NCBI GenBank assembly: GCA_023398815.1
Contig: JAEWRW010000036.1
Coordinates: 8,645-72,644 of the forward strand
Length of the DNA: 64,000 nucleotides
Reading direction: 5' to 3'
Source of the DNA: Bacillota bacterium
GTDB lineage: Bacteria > Bacillota > Clostridia > Christensenellales > UMGS416
Below the pieces are notes generated by a model. It made no database searches. It had not been told where the DNA came from and saw only the letters and a program-made list of their open reading frames with translations. Position numbers and translations under genes: made by a program. The number at the start of each line of letters is the position of its first letter. Within the stretch, counting starts at the first letter, position 1. Of this stretch, positions 24,659 to 33,108 are shown piece by piece.

Positions 24659-24688
24659 GGTGTAAAGTTTTTGAGCTTTACACCTTTT
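24659..24688 (+). terminator. hairpin with T-run between ftsY and ylxM
   Basis: GGTGTAAAG (24659-24667) and CTTTACACC (24676-24684) form a perfect 9-bp stem followed by TTTTC. It would terminate ftsY transcripts. It begins at about the expected start of the ylxM transcript, so a new transcript would carry it at or near its 5' end. Confidence 0.6.
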
Positions 24689-24704
24689 CTTTGGTGGAGC
24701 AACG

Positions 24705-25064
24705 ATGGAAAAGAACGTTCGCATCGGCTGGCTGTTGGATTTCTACGGCGAGTTCCTGACCGAAAAGCAACGGAGCCTGCTGGAAATGCACGTCAACGAC
24801 GACCTTTCGCTGGCGGAGATTGCCGAGCGAACGGGCATCACCCGGCAAGGGGTGCACGACGCCCTGCGCCGGGGCAGCGCCACGTTGGAGGATTGTGAGA
24901 GCAGGCTGGGCCTGATGGAGCGAACCCGCACGATGCAGGAAGGACTGGCGCAGGCGCTGGCCTTCTTGGAGGGACGCACGACGCTCAACGACAAAGCAGT
25001 GGACGAATTGCGGGCAAGGCTACGGGCCCTGTCCGCCGCGTGGGAGGGTACCAATGGCCTTTGA
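24705..25064 (+). CDS. ylxM: YlxM family (UPF0122) DNA-binding/SRP accessory protein
   Basis: 119 aa, family-typical length. A helix-turn-helix like sigma-70 region 4 occupies about residues 14-62 (LTEKQRSLLEMHVNDDLSL ... TGITRQGVHDALRR). YlxM is the conserved upstream partner of ffh and has been reported to modulate SRP GTPase activity in some species. The end overlaps the ffh start by 11 bases. ATG 24705 is preceded by TGGTGGAG. Confidence 0.93.
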   Translation: MEKNVRIGWLLDFYGEFLTEKQRSLLEMHVNDDLSLAEIAERTGITRQGVHDALRRGSATLEDCESRLGLMERTRTMQEGLAQALAFLEGRTTLNDKAVDELRARLRALSAAWEGTNGL

Positions 25065-26391
25065 GGGGCTCTCAGATAAGCTGCAGGCGGTCTTCCGCAA
25101 GGTAACGGGCCGCGGCAAGCTCAATGAGGCGGACGTGCAGGCCGCCATGCGTGAGGTACGCATGGCCCTGCTGGAAGCCGACGTCAACTTCGTTGTCGTC
25201 AAGAATTTCATCAAACGTGTGACCGAGCGTGCCACCGGTCAGGCCGTACTCGAAAGCCTGACCCCCGGCCAGCAGGTCATTAAGATCGTAAACGACGAGC
25301 TCACCGAGCTCATGGGGGCGACCCACGCCACGCTACGCTTCGGCTCGCGGGTGCCGGCGGTCATCATGCTCTGCGGCCTGCAAGGCGCGGGCAAAACGTC
25401 CATGGCGGGCAAGCTCGCCCTTTATCTGCGGAAGCGCCACGGCAAGAAGCCACTGCTCGTCGCCTGTGACATCTACCGCCCGGCGGCCATCAAGCAATTG
25501 CAGGTCGTCGGTGCGTCGGTGGATACCCCGGTCTTTGAGCGTGGTTTGGAGAACCCGGTCGAGACGGCAAAGCTCGGCATCCAGCACGCCATTTCCCACG
25601 GCTGTGACGTCGTGATCCTCGATACGGCCGGCCGCCTGCACATCGACGAGGAGCTGATGGGGGAGCTGGGGCAGATCAAGACCCTGACAACCCCCGACGA
25701 AATCCTGCTGGTGGTGGACGCCATGACCGGCCAGGACGCGGTGAACGTGGCCCAATCCTTCAATGAGCGGCTGGATGTGACCGGTGTGCTGCTCACCAAG
25801 GTGGACAGCGACACCCGCGGCGGCGCGGCCCTCTCGGTCAAGGCCGTCACCGGCAAGCCCATCAAGTTCTGCGGTGTCGGTGAGAAGGTTGAGGACTTTG
25901 AACCCTTCCACCCCGACCGTATGGCCTCCCGCATCCTTGGCATGGGCGACATGCTTTCTTTAATTGAGAAGGCCCAGACCAACTTCGACGCCACCCAGGC
26001 CGAGAAACTGGAGCGCCGCATTCGGGAGAATAAGTTTGACCTCGAGGACTTCCTCGATCAGTTTGAGCAGATGAAGAAGATGGGTTCCATCGGCGACGTG
26101 ATGAAGATGATCCCCGGCATGGGCAAAATGAACATCAACGCCGACGATGTGGACACCAAGGAACTGGATCGCATGCAGGCCATCATCCGCTCCATGACGG
26201 TGGAGGAGCGCCGCAACCCCAACGTCCTCAACGCCAGCCGCCGCCGGCGCATCGCCCGTGGCAGCGGCACCCAAGTGCAGGACGTCAACCGCACCATCAA
26301 GCAGTTTGAGTCGGTGCAGCAGCTGATGAAGCAGTTCTCCGGCGCAGGTGCCAAGAAACTGCGCAACTTCAAAATGCCGTTTGGCAGATAA
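25054..26391 (+). CDS. ffh: signal recognition particle protein Ffh
   Basis: 445 aa. NG GTPase with GLQGAGKTSMAGKLA near residue 108, DIYRPAAIKQL, DTAGRLHIDEEL and TKVDSDTRGGAA, then a methionine-rich M domain (about 300-445, QFEQMKKMGSIGDVMKMIPGMG) that binds SRP RNA and signal peptides. It works with the SRP RNA at 14760 and FtsY at 23714, so this window holds the whole core SRP pathway. Confidence 0.97.
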   Translation: MAFEGLSDKLQAVFRKVTGRGKLNEADVQAAMREVRMALLEADVNFVVVKNFIKRVTERATGQAVLESLTPGQQVIKIVNDELTELMGATHATLRFGSRVPAVIMLCGLQGAGKTSMAGKLALYLRKRHGKKPLLVACDIYRPAAIKQLQVVGASVDTPVFERGLENPVETAKLGIQHAISHGCDVVILDTAGRLHIDEELMGELGQIKTLTTPDEILLVVDAMTGQDAVNVAQSFNERLDVTGVLLTKVDSDTRGGAALSVKAVTGKPIKFCGVGEKVEDFEPFHPDRMASRILGMGDMLSLIEKAQTNFDATQAEKLERRIRENKFDLEDFLDQFEQMKKMGSIGDVMKMIPGMGKMNINADDVDTKELDRMQAIIRSMTVEERRNPNVLNASRRRRIARGSGTQVQDVNRTIKQFESVQQLMKQFSGAGAKKLRNFKMPFGR

Positions 26392-26453
26392 CAAACGTCA
26401 ACCAGCCCCAAGGGGGCTAGGGATAAACAGCTAGGAATACAGGAGGGAACCAC

Positions 26454-26699
26454 ATGTCCGTCAAGATTCGTCTCAAGAGAATGGGTGCCAAGAAGAAGCC
26501 CTTTTACCGTGTCGTCGTGTCCGAGAGCAGCTCGCCCCGTGATGGCAGCTTCATCGAGGAGATCGGCTACTTCAACCCGCTGACCGAGCCGGCCGTGTTC
26601 CAGGTGAACGCCGAGAAGGCCGCCCAGTGGATCAAGAATGGCGCGCAGCCCACCGACACCGTCCGCGCGCTTCTCAAAAAGAACGGCATCATTGAGTAG
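26454..26699 (+). CDS. rpsP: 30S ribosomal protein S16
   Basis: 81 aa. KIRLKRMGAKKKPFYRVVV and SPRDGSFIEEIGYFNPL are S16 signatures. GGAGGG precedes ATG 26454. A small leader hairpin (AGCCCC-AAG-GGGGCT, about 26405-26419) lies between ffh and rpsP. First of the rpsP-khpA-rimM-trmD set. Confidence 0.97.
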   Translation: MSVKIRLKRMGAKKKPFYRVVVSESSSPRDGSFIEEIGYFNPLTEPAVFQVNAEKAAQWIKNGAQPTDTVRALLKKNGIIE

Positions 26700-26711
26700 T
26701 GAGGTGAGCCC

Positions 26712-26945
26712 GTGAAGCCTGAAGAACTGGTCAGCTACATCGCCCAGTCTCTGGTGGAGGATCCCGGTCAGGTATCCGTCAAGGTCAACGACAAGGACCG
26801 CACCGTCATTCTGGAGCTCAAGGTGGCCCCGGACGACATGGGCAGAGTCATTGGCAAACAAGGCCGCATCGCCAACGCCATCCGCACGGTGGTGAAGTCG
26901 GCAACCAGCAACAAGCGTAAGAAGTACGTGGTCGACATCCTATGA
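26712..26945 (+). CDS. khpA: KH-domain RNA-binding protein KhpA
   Basis: 77 aa, a single KH domain with the GRVIGKQGR loop near residue 40. It is a conserved RNA-binding partner of KhpB/Jag in Firmicutes. The start is GTG 26712 with GAGGTGAG upstream; the rimM start overlaps its stop by 4 bases. Confidence 0.93.
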   Translation: MKPEELVSYIAQSLVEDPGQVSVKVNDKDRTVILELKVAPDDMGRVIGKQGRIANAIRTVVKSATSNKRKKYVVDIL

Positions 26946-27487
26946 AGTACGACACCGGCAACGCTGGCGACCGCCTTTTGGTGGGGGTCGTCGGCCGTGC
27001 CCGTGGGCTGAAAGGCCATGTCAGGGTTCGCCCCTTTACGGACGACCCTGGCAGGTTTTTTGCTTTGAAGCGGGTGTTTTTGAAGGACGGCAATGGTTAC
27101 CGCGAGGTCACCATTGCTGAGTGTGACGTCGTCGGTGAGGACGTCGTGCTGCGCTTTGCCCAGGCCCCCGACCGCACCGCGGCGGAGGCCTTGAATGGCA
27201 TGGAGATCTACGTGGGGCGGGAGGATGCCGTGGAGCTGCCCGCCGATGCCCATTTCATCGTGGATCTCATCGGTTGCGCGGTGGTGGACGAGCAGGGCAA
27301 TGCCTATGGCACCCTGGCAGAGGTTTTGCAGCACGGTGCGGCGGACGTCTACGTGGTGCGCGGCGGCCCCCGGGGGGAGATGCTCTTCCCCGCACTCAAG
27401 GCCGTCATCCGCGCGGTGGATGTGGCCGGCAAGCGCATCGTGGTGGATGCAGATCGATTGGGCGAGGTGGCCGTCTTTGCGGATTAG
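26942..27487 (+). CDS. rimM: ribosome maturation factor RimM
   Basis: 181 aa. N-terminal RimM domain (VGVVGRARGLKGHVRVRPFT) and C-terminal PRC-barrel (about residues 95-175, HFIVDLIGCAVVDEQGNAYG...). It assists 30S assembly with S16/S19. It starts within the khpA stop and overlaps trmD by 11 bases. Confidence 0.95.
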   Translation: MKYDTGNAGDRLLVGVVGRARGLKGHVRVRPFTDDPGRFFALKRVFLKDGNGYREVTIAECDVVGEDVVLRFAQAPDRTAAEALNGMEIYVGREDAVELPADAHFIVDLIGCAVVDEQGNAYGTLAEVLQHGAADVYVVRGGPRGEMLFPALKAVIRAVDVAGKRIVVDADRLGEVAVFAD

Positions 27488-28154
27488 CATCCTGACCCTC
27501 TTCCCGGAGGTGTTGGAGCCTTACCTCAACAGCAGCATCTTAGGCCGCGCCCGGCAGGCGGGGCACCTTGAGGTCTATCTGCACAACATCCGCGATTACT
27601 CCACCGACAAACACCGCCGGGTGGACGATTATCCCTTCGGCGGTGGAGCTGGCATGGTCATGGCCCCCCAGCCGATCTTTGACTGCATGGAGGCCGCGCT
27701 CCAAAACCATCAACAGCCCTGCACCCGCGTCTACCTCTCGCCCCAGGGGGAGCGGTTGACGAACACCCTGGCGCGGGAGCTGTCCATTGAGGAGGATCTC
27801 ATTCTCCTGTGCGGCCACTACGAGGGGGTGGATCAGCGGGTGCTGGATACCCTCATCGACCGGGAGATCTCCATCGGCGACTATGTGCTGACCGGCGGGG
27901 AACTGCCGGCGCTGGTGACCCTCGATGCCCTCAGCCGGTTCATCCCCGGGGTGCTTGGCAACGAGGACGCCCACCGGGACGAGAGCTTTGAGGATGGCTT
28001 GCTGGAGTATCCCCAGTACACCCGCCCGGCTGAGTTCCGCGGCATGGCGGTGCCGGAGGTGCTGCTGGGCGGTCACCACGCGCGCATCACCGCCTGGCGG
28101 CGGGAGGAATCGCTGCGGCGCACCCGGGAACGCCGCCCCGACCTGCTGGAGTGA
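27477..28154 (+). CDS. trmD: tRNA (guanine-37-N1)-methyltransferase
   Basis: 225 aa, standard TrmD size. SPOUT knot elements LCGHYEGVDQRVLD and SIGDYVLTGGELPALV bind S-adenosylmethionine; the N-terminus is ISILTLFPEVLEPYL. The only suitable start is TTG 27477 inside the end of rimM, with GAGGTGG upstream. It modifies G37 next to the anticodon to prevent frameshifting. The usual downstream rplS is absent; lgt follows. Confidence 0.94.
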   Translation: MRISILTLFPEVLEPYLNSSILGRARQAGHLEVYLHNIRDYSTDKHRRVDDYPFGGGAGMVMAPQPIFDCMEAALQNHQQPCTRVYLSPQGERLTNTLARELSIEEDLILLCGHYEGVDQRVLDTLIDREISIGDYVLTGGELPALVTLDALSRFIPGVLGNEDAHRDESFEDGLLEYPQYTRPAEFRGMAVPEVLLGGHHARITAWRREESLRRTRERRPDLLE

Positions 28155-28164
28155 TATCCATTTC

Positions 28165-28193
28165 TTGACAATCAGACACCCTGGAAATACAAT
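28165..28193 (+). promoter_or_regulatory. consensus sigma-A promoter of lgt
   Basis: TTGACA (28165-28170), a 17-base spacer and TACAAT (28188-28193), giving a very short leader before ATG 28211. Confidence 0.8.
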
Positions 28194-28210
28194 CGATGCG
28201 AGGTGTTGAT

Positions 28211-29215
28211 ATGATCGATCCCATCGCGCTGCAGTTCGGCCTGTTCGGGCTGGACATTTCCATTCATTGGTATGGCATTATTATAGCTGTGGGCATGCTG
28301 CTGGCCATCGTGCTTGCCATGCATCGCGCCAAACGGGTGGGGATCGACCCCGATTCCATCCTGGATTTGGCGCTGCTGGTCATCCCGTTTTCCATCGTTT
28401 TTGCCCGGCTCTATTATGTCACCTTCATGTGGAACGAGATCTACGCCAACGGCCCGTTCTGGAAGGTGTTCGCCGTGTGGGAGGGTGGCATGGCCATCTA
28501 CGGCGGCGTCATCGGCGGCCTCTTGGGCGTGTGGATTTATACGCTCTTCAACCGCAAGGTGAAGCTGCTGACCTGGGCGGACCTTCTGGCCCCCTGTCTC
28601 ATTCTGGGGCAGGCCATTGGCCGCTGGGGCAACTTCGTCAATCAGGAGGCCTACGGCTACGCCATCACGAACCCGGCCTGGCAGTGGTTCCCGGCGGCGG
28701 TCTATATCTCCGCCGATGCCCAGAACCCCTATCACATGGCCACGTTCTTCTACGAATCCATGTGGAACTTCCTTGTGTTCGCGTTCCTGCTGGTCTACGA
28801 CGCCAAAGCCAAGCACAAGAAAACCGGTGATATCTTCTGGTTCTATTTGATGCTCTATGGCATTGGCCGCTGCGTCATTGAGGGCCTGCGCACCGACAGT
28901 CTCTATGTGGGCGGCAGCGCCATCCGTGTTTCTCAGGTCTTGAGCGGCATACTGGTGGCCGCCGCGGCCATTGTGCTGGTATACAACCACTTTTTGAAGG
29001 GCCGCATGCCCAAGGAGCCCAAGCCCTTGGCCCCGCTGGATGAGTCGCTGAGGCTGATGCGGGACGAGGACCGCACCGACCTACCGGGCGACAGCCCTTC
29101 CGGTGTGGATGGGACTGCCCCAGAGGCCGCAGCAGACCCGGCTGAGGCAGAGCCCGAACAACTGGCGGAAAACAACGGGGAAGCAAAGGATTCCCCGGCC
29201 GAAACAAACCATTGA
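28211..29215 (+). CDS. lgt: prolipoprotein diacylglyceryl transferase
   Basis: 334 aa. This integral membrane enzyme transfers diacylglycerol to the lipobox cysteine. Seven hydrophobic segments and the Lgt signature GRWGNFVNQEAYG (about residues 138-150) are visible, plus GGMAIYGGVIGG. ATG 28211 follows GAGGTG. About 55 extra C-terminal residues (acidic, Ala/Pro/Glu-rich) extend past the normal ~280-aa core. lspA, the next enzyme of lipoprotein maturation, is at 49768. Confidence 0.95.
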   Translation: MIDPIALQFGLFGLDISIHWYGIIIAVGMLLAIVLAMHRAKRVGIDPDSILDLALLVIPFSIVFARLYYVTFMWNEIYANGPFWKVFAVWEGGMAIYGGVIGGLLGVWIYTLFNRKVKLLTWADLLAPCLILGQAIGRWGNFVNQEAYGYAITNPAWQWFPAAVYISADAQNPYHMATFFYESMWNFLVFAFLLVYDAKAKHKKTGDIFWFYLMLYGIGRCVIEGLRTDSLYVGGSAIRVSQVLSGILVAAAAIVLVYNHFLKGRMPKEPKPLAPLDESLRLMRDEDRTDLPGDSPSGVDGTAPEAAADPAEAEPEQLAENNGEAKDSPAETNH

Positions 29216-29230
29216 GGAGAAGGTGAGAGC

Positions 29231-29848
29231 ATGAAACGAACCAATTCCTTTGTCTGGGGTATCATCCTGTTGCTGGTCGGCGTGCTGATGACGCTCGGTG
29301 AACTCAACATCGTGTTCATCTCCCGCGCGCTGTATGCGCCCATCGTTATGCTGGCCATCGGCTTGATCTTCCATCTCTATTACTTCCTGAGCCACCGCGA
29401 CAACGAAGGCCTGTTGGTGCCCGGCGGCATCCTGCTGACCTATGGCCTGCTCTTCCTGCTGGATGGGCTGAACATTGCCGAGGTGTCCATGCTGTGGCCG
29501 CTGTTCATTCTGGGCCCGGCGCTGGGGCTCTTTGAGCTCTACGCCTTCAGCGGCGGTCGCACTGGCTCCATGATTCCCGTGTTCATCCTCACGGCCATCG
29601 GCGGCGCGTTCCTGCTGATGAACTTCGGCGTCGCGTCCTTTGAGGTCGTGCTGGCTGCGGTGCTCATCGTGCTGGGTGTGGGCCTCATGGTCAACGCCTT
29701 CTACCGCAACGGCAACCGTCGCCAGCAGGGGTGGCAGGGGCAGCCCTACACCACTCAGACGCCGCCGCCCCCGCCGCAGGATGCGCCGGCGGCTACCGCC
29801 GCCCCGAGCGAGCCTGCTCCCTCCAACGAGAGCAACTACCAGCAGTAA
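29231..29848 (+). CDS. LiaF/DUF5668-like membrane protein
   Basis: 205 aa. About six short transmembrane segments arranged as repeated helix pairs (SFVWGIILLLVGVLMTLGEL; MLWPLFILGPALGLFEL; VFILTAIGGAFLLMNFGV) resemble the LiaI/LiaF transmembrane domain. A Pro/Gln/Ala-rich C-terminal tail (about residues 165-205) has no recognised domain, and no LiaF C-terminal beta domain follows. GAGGAG precedes ATG 29231; it is likely cotranscribed with lgt and ends at a strong terminator. Confidence 0.7.
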   Translation: MKRTNSFVWGIILLLVGVLMTLGELNIVFISRALYAPIVMLAIGLIFHLYYFLSHRDNEGLLVPGGILLTYGLLFLLDGLNIAEVSMLWPLFILGPALGLFELYAFSGGRTGSMIPVFILTAIGGAFLLMNFGVASFEVVLAAVLIVLGVGLMVNAFYRNGNRRQQGWQGQPYTTQTPPPPPQDAPAATAAPSEPAPSNESNYQQ

Positions 29849-29880
29849 GCGCTGCGATCTGGCCCAAAACGGACGTCTCG

Positions 29881-29925
29881 CACCTGCCTTGCATACCCAT
29901 GTGGTATGTAAGGCAGGTGCTTTTT
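29881..29925 (+). terminator. terminator whose 3' arm carries the patatin Shine-Dalgarno
   Basis: CACCTGCCT...CATACC (29881-29897) pairs with GGTATG...AGGCAGGTG (29903-29919): 15 of 17 positions, 5-nt loop, then TTTTT. The AGGTG of the 3' arm is 7 bases before the next gene's ATG at 29927, so the same bases serve both. Confidence 0.85.
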
Positions 29926-29926
29926 A

Positions 29927-30817
29927 ATGACGCTTGGGCTGGCCCTTTCGGGCGGGGCGCTGCGGGGTGTGGCGCACATTGGCGTGCTGCAGGCCCTGCA
30001 GGAGCCCAACATTCCCATTCAGATGATCTCCGGCTGCAGCGCCGGGGCGCTCGTCGCAGGCGCTTATGCCTCCGGCACACCGGCGTCTGTGCTGCGGGCT
30101 CGTGCCCTGCGGCTGGGCAGCAGCATTCTCGATCTCAACACCCTGGGGGCGGCCCGCGCCATCGTGTCCCGCTTCACCGGCCAGCCGGTGCGCCTAGCCG
30201 GTATCTTCCGTGGGGAGGCGCTGCACCGCCTGGCCTATGAGCTGACGGGCGGGCTGACGCTCGATGAGATTCCCATGCCATTGGCCATCGTGTCGCTGGA
30301 TCTGCTCTCTGGCAGGGCGGTGTACTTCACCAACGGCACGGTGAACGGAAAGGAGTGGGTGGTTGAGCGGGAAGCGTTGGCCGCCGACGCCATCTGCGCC
30401 AGCTCGGCCATTCCGGCGGTGTTTGTGCCCCGGCAGCTCGGACCCTATCTGTTGGTGGATGGCGGTGCCGTCGATTCTGTGCCGTCGGCCATCCTGCGGG
30501 CCATGGGGGCGGACGTTGTTGTGTCCGTCGACCTGGGCCAACTGGAGCACCACGCCCAGCCACCCAGCGACATTCTGGAGATCACCACCCGTTCCTATGA
30601 CCTCACATCCCGGAAGCTGGTGGGCTTCACCAACCGGAAGGCGGACTACACCATCGCCCCATTGGTGGACGACATCGGGCTTTTCGACTTCACACGCACG
30701 GAGGAATGCATCCAGCGTGGGTACGAAGCGGCAAAAAAGGCCATTCCAGCCCTGAAAGCGGCAATCTTAGGCGCGACGCCCCTGCGCCGTTCGACCATAG
30801 CCGCACGAGCGCGGTGA
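29927..30817 (+). CDS. patatin-like phospholipase
   Basis: 296 aa. Patatin lipase fold: oxyanion glycine-rich GGALRGVAHIGVL (residues 9-21), nucleophile Ser in GCSAG (about residue 36-40) and the catalytic Asp in DGGAVDS (about residue 180). It probably hydrolyses acyl groups of phospholipids in the cytoplasm (no signal peptide). The start must be ATG 29927 because the oxyanion motif lies right after it. The start codon sits 1 base behind the T-run of the upstream terminator. Confidence 0.9.
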   Translation: MTLGLALSGGALRGVAHIGVLQALQEPNIPIQMISGCSAGALVAGAYASGTPASVLRARALRLGSSILDLNTLGAARAIVSRFTGQPVRLAGIFRGEALHRLAYELTGGLTLDEIPMPLAIVSLDLLSGRAVYFTNGTVNGKEWVVEREALAADAICASSAIPAVFVPRQLGPYLLVDGGAVDSVPSAILRAMGADVVVSVDLGQLEHHAQPPSDILEITTRSYDLTSRKLVGFTNRKADYTIAPLVDDIGLFDFTRTEECIQRGYEAAKKAIPALKAAILGATPLRRSTIAARAR

Positions 30818-30854
30818 TAGGCTAACCATTAGGATTCGCACTAAGGAGGACCCC

Positions 30855-31325
30855 ATGGCATCGGGATTCAAAACAGCCGTATTGGGGCTGGACGCCAAAC
30901 AGGTGGATGAGACCATCGCCCGCATGAAGCGGGAACACGAGGAAATTCTGGCGGAGAAGGATGAGCGGTTCATGGACCTGCGGGATCGCTGCAACAAGCT
31001 GCAGGAGCAGCTCGACCGCTATCAACGGCAGGAACGTTCCATCGCCAGCGCCGTCATCGACGCCCACAACAAGGCCGCCGAAATTCTGGCCAGCGCCCAG
31101 CGCGAAGCCCAAGCCGAGCGGGAGCGTGCCCAGGCCCGCATCGACGAACTGCTGAGCGAGGAGCGGGGGCTCAAAGAGCGGCTGGAGGCCAACATCCAGC
31201 AGGAGCGGCGCGACTTGGATGCGCGGTGGGGGAGGATTCATGGCGAGGGAGATGCAGCCTCGGCACCGCGCATCGTGCCCCAAGCCAAGGCCACTCAGGA
31301 AGAAGTACAGCCGCTGGGCGCCTGA
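30855..31325 (+). CDS. DivIVA-like coiled-coil protein
   Basis: 156 aa. The N-terminal FKTAVLGLDAKQVDETIARM recalls the DivIVA lipid-binding motif, and about residues 22-125 are an almost unbroken charged coiled coil. The tail is short and flexible. DivIVA-family proteins mark curved membrane at poles and septa. AAGGAGG precedes ATG 30855. Followed by a strong bidirectional terminator. Confidence 0.7.
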   Translation: MASGFKTAVLGLDAKQVDETIARMKREHEEILAEKDERFMDLRDRCNKLQEQLDRYQRQERSIASAVIDAHNKAAEILASAQREAQAERERAQARIDELLSEERGLKERLEANIQQERRDLDARWGRIHGEGDAASAPRIVPQAKATQEEVQPLGA

Positions 31326-31355
31326 CGCAACCACAGATCATCAGAGATGGGATGC

Positions 31356-31385
31356 CAAAGCCGCCGGACGGGTCCGGCGGCTTTG
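31356..31385. terminator. bidirectional terminator between divIVA-like gene and degV
   Basis: CAAAGCCGCCGGAC (31356-31369) and GTCCGGCGGCTTTG (31372-31385) are exact inverted repeats. The T-run in the 3' arm serves the plus strand, and the A-run in the 5' arm serves degV on the minus strand. Confidence 0.8.
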
Positions 31386-31400
31386 TTGGTGTGTCGCGTT

Positions 31401-32282
31401 TCACTCAGGTCTTTGCTTGCCTAAAAAGCAGATTCCCATCACATCAGGCCCGGCGTGGGTGCCGATGACCGGGCCCACAAACTGTAGGTAGCAGTGGCGG
31501 AAGGGAACATCCCGCAGCAGAGCCTCCTGCACCTCCAGCGCTTCCTCCAGGCAGTCGCCATGCAGCAGCACCACGTCGTTGTGCTCGGGATCCACCGCTC
31601 GCTCCCGCGTGCGATCGACAAGGTAGGCCAGCGCCTTTCGGCGGCCCTTCACCTTGTCAAAGGCCACGACTTTGCCCTCGCTGTTGAGCGTGAGGATGGG
31701 CTTGACCGAAAGCATGGTGCCAAACACCGCTGACGTGGCCGACAGCCGCCCACCGCGCCGCAGGTGGTTGAGGTCGTCCACCGTGAACCAGTGGTTGACC
31801 AGGGGGATGCTTTCCTCCACCCAGGCCAGTACCTCGGGCATGGATTGGCCGGCGGCCTGGCGCTCCAGCGCGCCGCACACCAGCACCGCGCCTCCGCCGG
31901 AGATGCTCTTGGTGTCCACCGTGACAACCCGTGTCTCGCCGTATTGGGCGTTGAGCTGGTCGCAGGCTTCCGAGAGATTCCGGTACGCCGCCGAGAGCTG
32001 GGAGGAAAACGAGAGGTGAAGCACGTCGAGCCCGGCCTCCAGCATGGGCTGCCACAGGTCGACGTAATAGGCCGGGGGATAGGTGGAGGTATTGGGGATT
32101 TTGCCACCGCGCACGGCGTTGAAGAACGCCTTGTAATCGGTGGCTTCTCCCAGGTCATAGAAGTACTCCTGCCCATCCAACAGGTAGTCCATCGGCACAA
32201 AGCACAGGTCGTGGGCCTTGGCGACGGACAGCGGCACCTCGGTGTTGGAGTCGGTGGTGATGCGGTAATTGCGCGTAGTCAT
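31401..32282 (-). CDS. DegV family protein (fatty-acid-binding, FakB-like)
   Basis: 293 aa. DegV fold with the N-terminal TTDSNTEVPLSVA and SSQLSAAYRNL; the Ser/Thr-rich DTKSISGGGAVLV and the C-terminal GPVIGTHAGPDVMGI are typical. DegV/FakB proteins bind a fatty acid for presentation to FakA kinase; no fakA is nearby. ATG 32282 follows GAGGTGAG on the minus strand. Confidence 0.9.
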   Translation of the reverse strand: MTTRNYRITTDSNTEVPLSVAKAHDLCFVPMDYLLDGQEYFYDLGEATDYKAFFNAVRGGKIPNTSTYPPAYYVDLWQPMLEAGLDVLHLSFSSQLSAAYRNLSEACDQLNAQYGETRVVTVDTKSISGGGAVLVCGALERQAAGQSMPEVLAWVEESIPLVNHWFTVDDLNHLRRGGRLSATSAVFGTMLSVKPILTLNSEGKVVAFDKVKGRRKALAYLVDRTRERAVDPEHNDVVLLHGDCLEEALEVQEALLRDVPFRHCYLQFVGPVIGTHAGPDVMGICFLGKQRPE

Positions 32283-32325
32283 GGCTCACCTCGTCGGTAT
32301 GATGGATATATGATGCTTCTCATAC

Positions 32326-32354
32326 ATCTTACCGGAACGGGGCAGGATACACAA
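32326..32354 (-). promoter_or_regulatory. putative sigma-A promoter of degV
   Basis: On the minus strand, TTGTGT (32354-32349), a 17-base spacer and TAAGAT (32331-32326). Confidence 0.5.
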
Positions 32355-32456
32355 GCTGCTTACGGAAGATAGTGCAAAGGTGCACGAAGGAAGACGAACC
32401 AAATCGTGACGCACCTGTGTCATAGGCGGGTTGTGCCAGCCGGTGTGTAGTACCGG

Positions 32457-33035
32457 TCAGGGTTCGTCTTTCCTGCCAGCCAGGTGGGTCACCGCGTTTT
32501 CTTGCAGGGTCGGGGCTTCACCCGGTTCCCCGTCCGCGTACCCCAGCGCCAGGGCATACAGGGGCGTGTAGCCATCCGGCAGGCGCAGGCGGCGGGAGAG
32601 TTCGGCTTCCTGCCCACCGCCAAAACCCACGTGGAAGGTGGTGGTGTAGCAACTGCCCAACCCCAGCGCGTGGGCGGCCACGGCCATGTTCTGGGTGGCG
32701 TTGGCGCAGTCGGTCACGGCGTAGACCGATTCACCCAGCCCGGCCACAAAGACGACGACCGGAGCCTGGTGGAACACATCAAACCCCGACTGTCGGGCAC
32801 GCTCGGCCAATGCGTCCTTGCCGCTCGTCAGCAGTGCGGCGATGGCCTCGCCATTGACCCAGGACAAGAGCTTTCGGTCGGTGACGACGACAAAGTGCCA
32901 GGGCTGTGCGCCGCGCGCGGTGCAGGCCCTTTGTCCGGCCAGCAGCACTTGGGTTATGAGGTCGTCGGGCACAGGAGCGGGCAGGTAGGTGCGCACACTT
33001 CTTCGGGTCAACAGGGTTTGCATGGTTTCGTTCAT
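32457..33035 (-). CDS. nitroreductase family protein
   Basis: 192 aa. FMN-dependent NAD(P)H oxidoreductase fold: TLLTRRSVRTYLPAPVPDD at the N-terminus, QPWHFVVVTD, DCANATQNMAVAAHALGLGSCY and the C-terminal ALGYADGEP. The substrate is unknown. ATG 33035 is preferred because GGGAGG lies 6 bases upstream, while the first ATG (33041) abuts it. It is divergent from uvsE. Confidence 0.9.
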   Translation of the reverse strand: MNETMQTLLTRRSVRTYLPAPVPDDLITQVLLAGQRACTARGAQPWHFVVVTDRKLLSWVNGEAIAALLTSGKDALAERARQSGFDVFHQAPVVVFVAGLGESVYAVTDCANATQNMAVAAHALGLGSCYTTTFHVGFGGGQEAELSRRLRLPDGYTPLYALALGYADGEPGEAPTLQENAVTHLAGRKDEP

Positions 33036-33108
33036 GTTCATCCTCCCGCAGGTCGTTTATACTAGAGATGCGGCAGGCCTTGCCGTCATACCAACCTTTG
33101 GAGGAACC

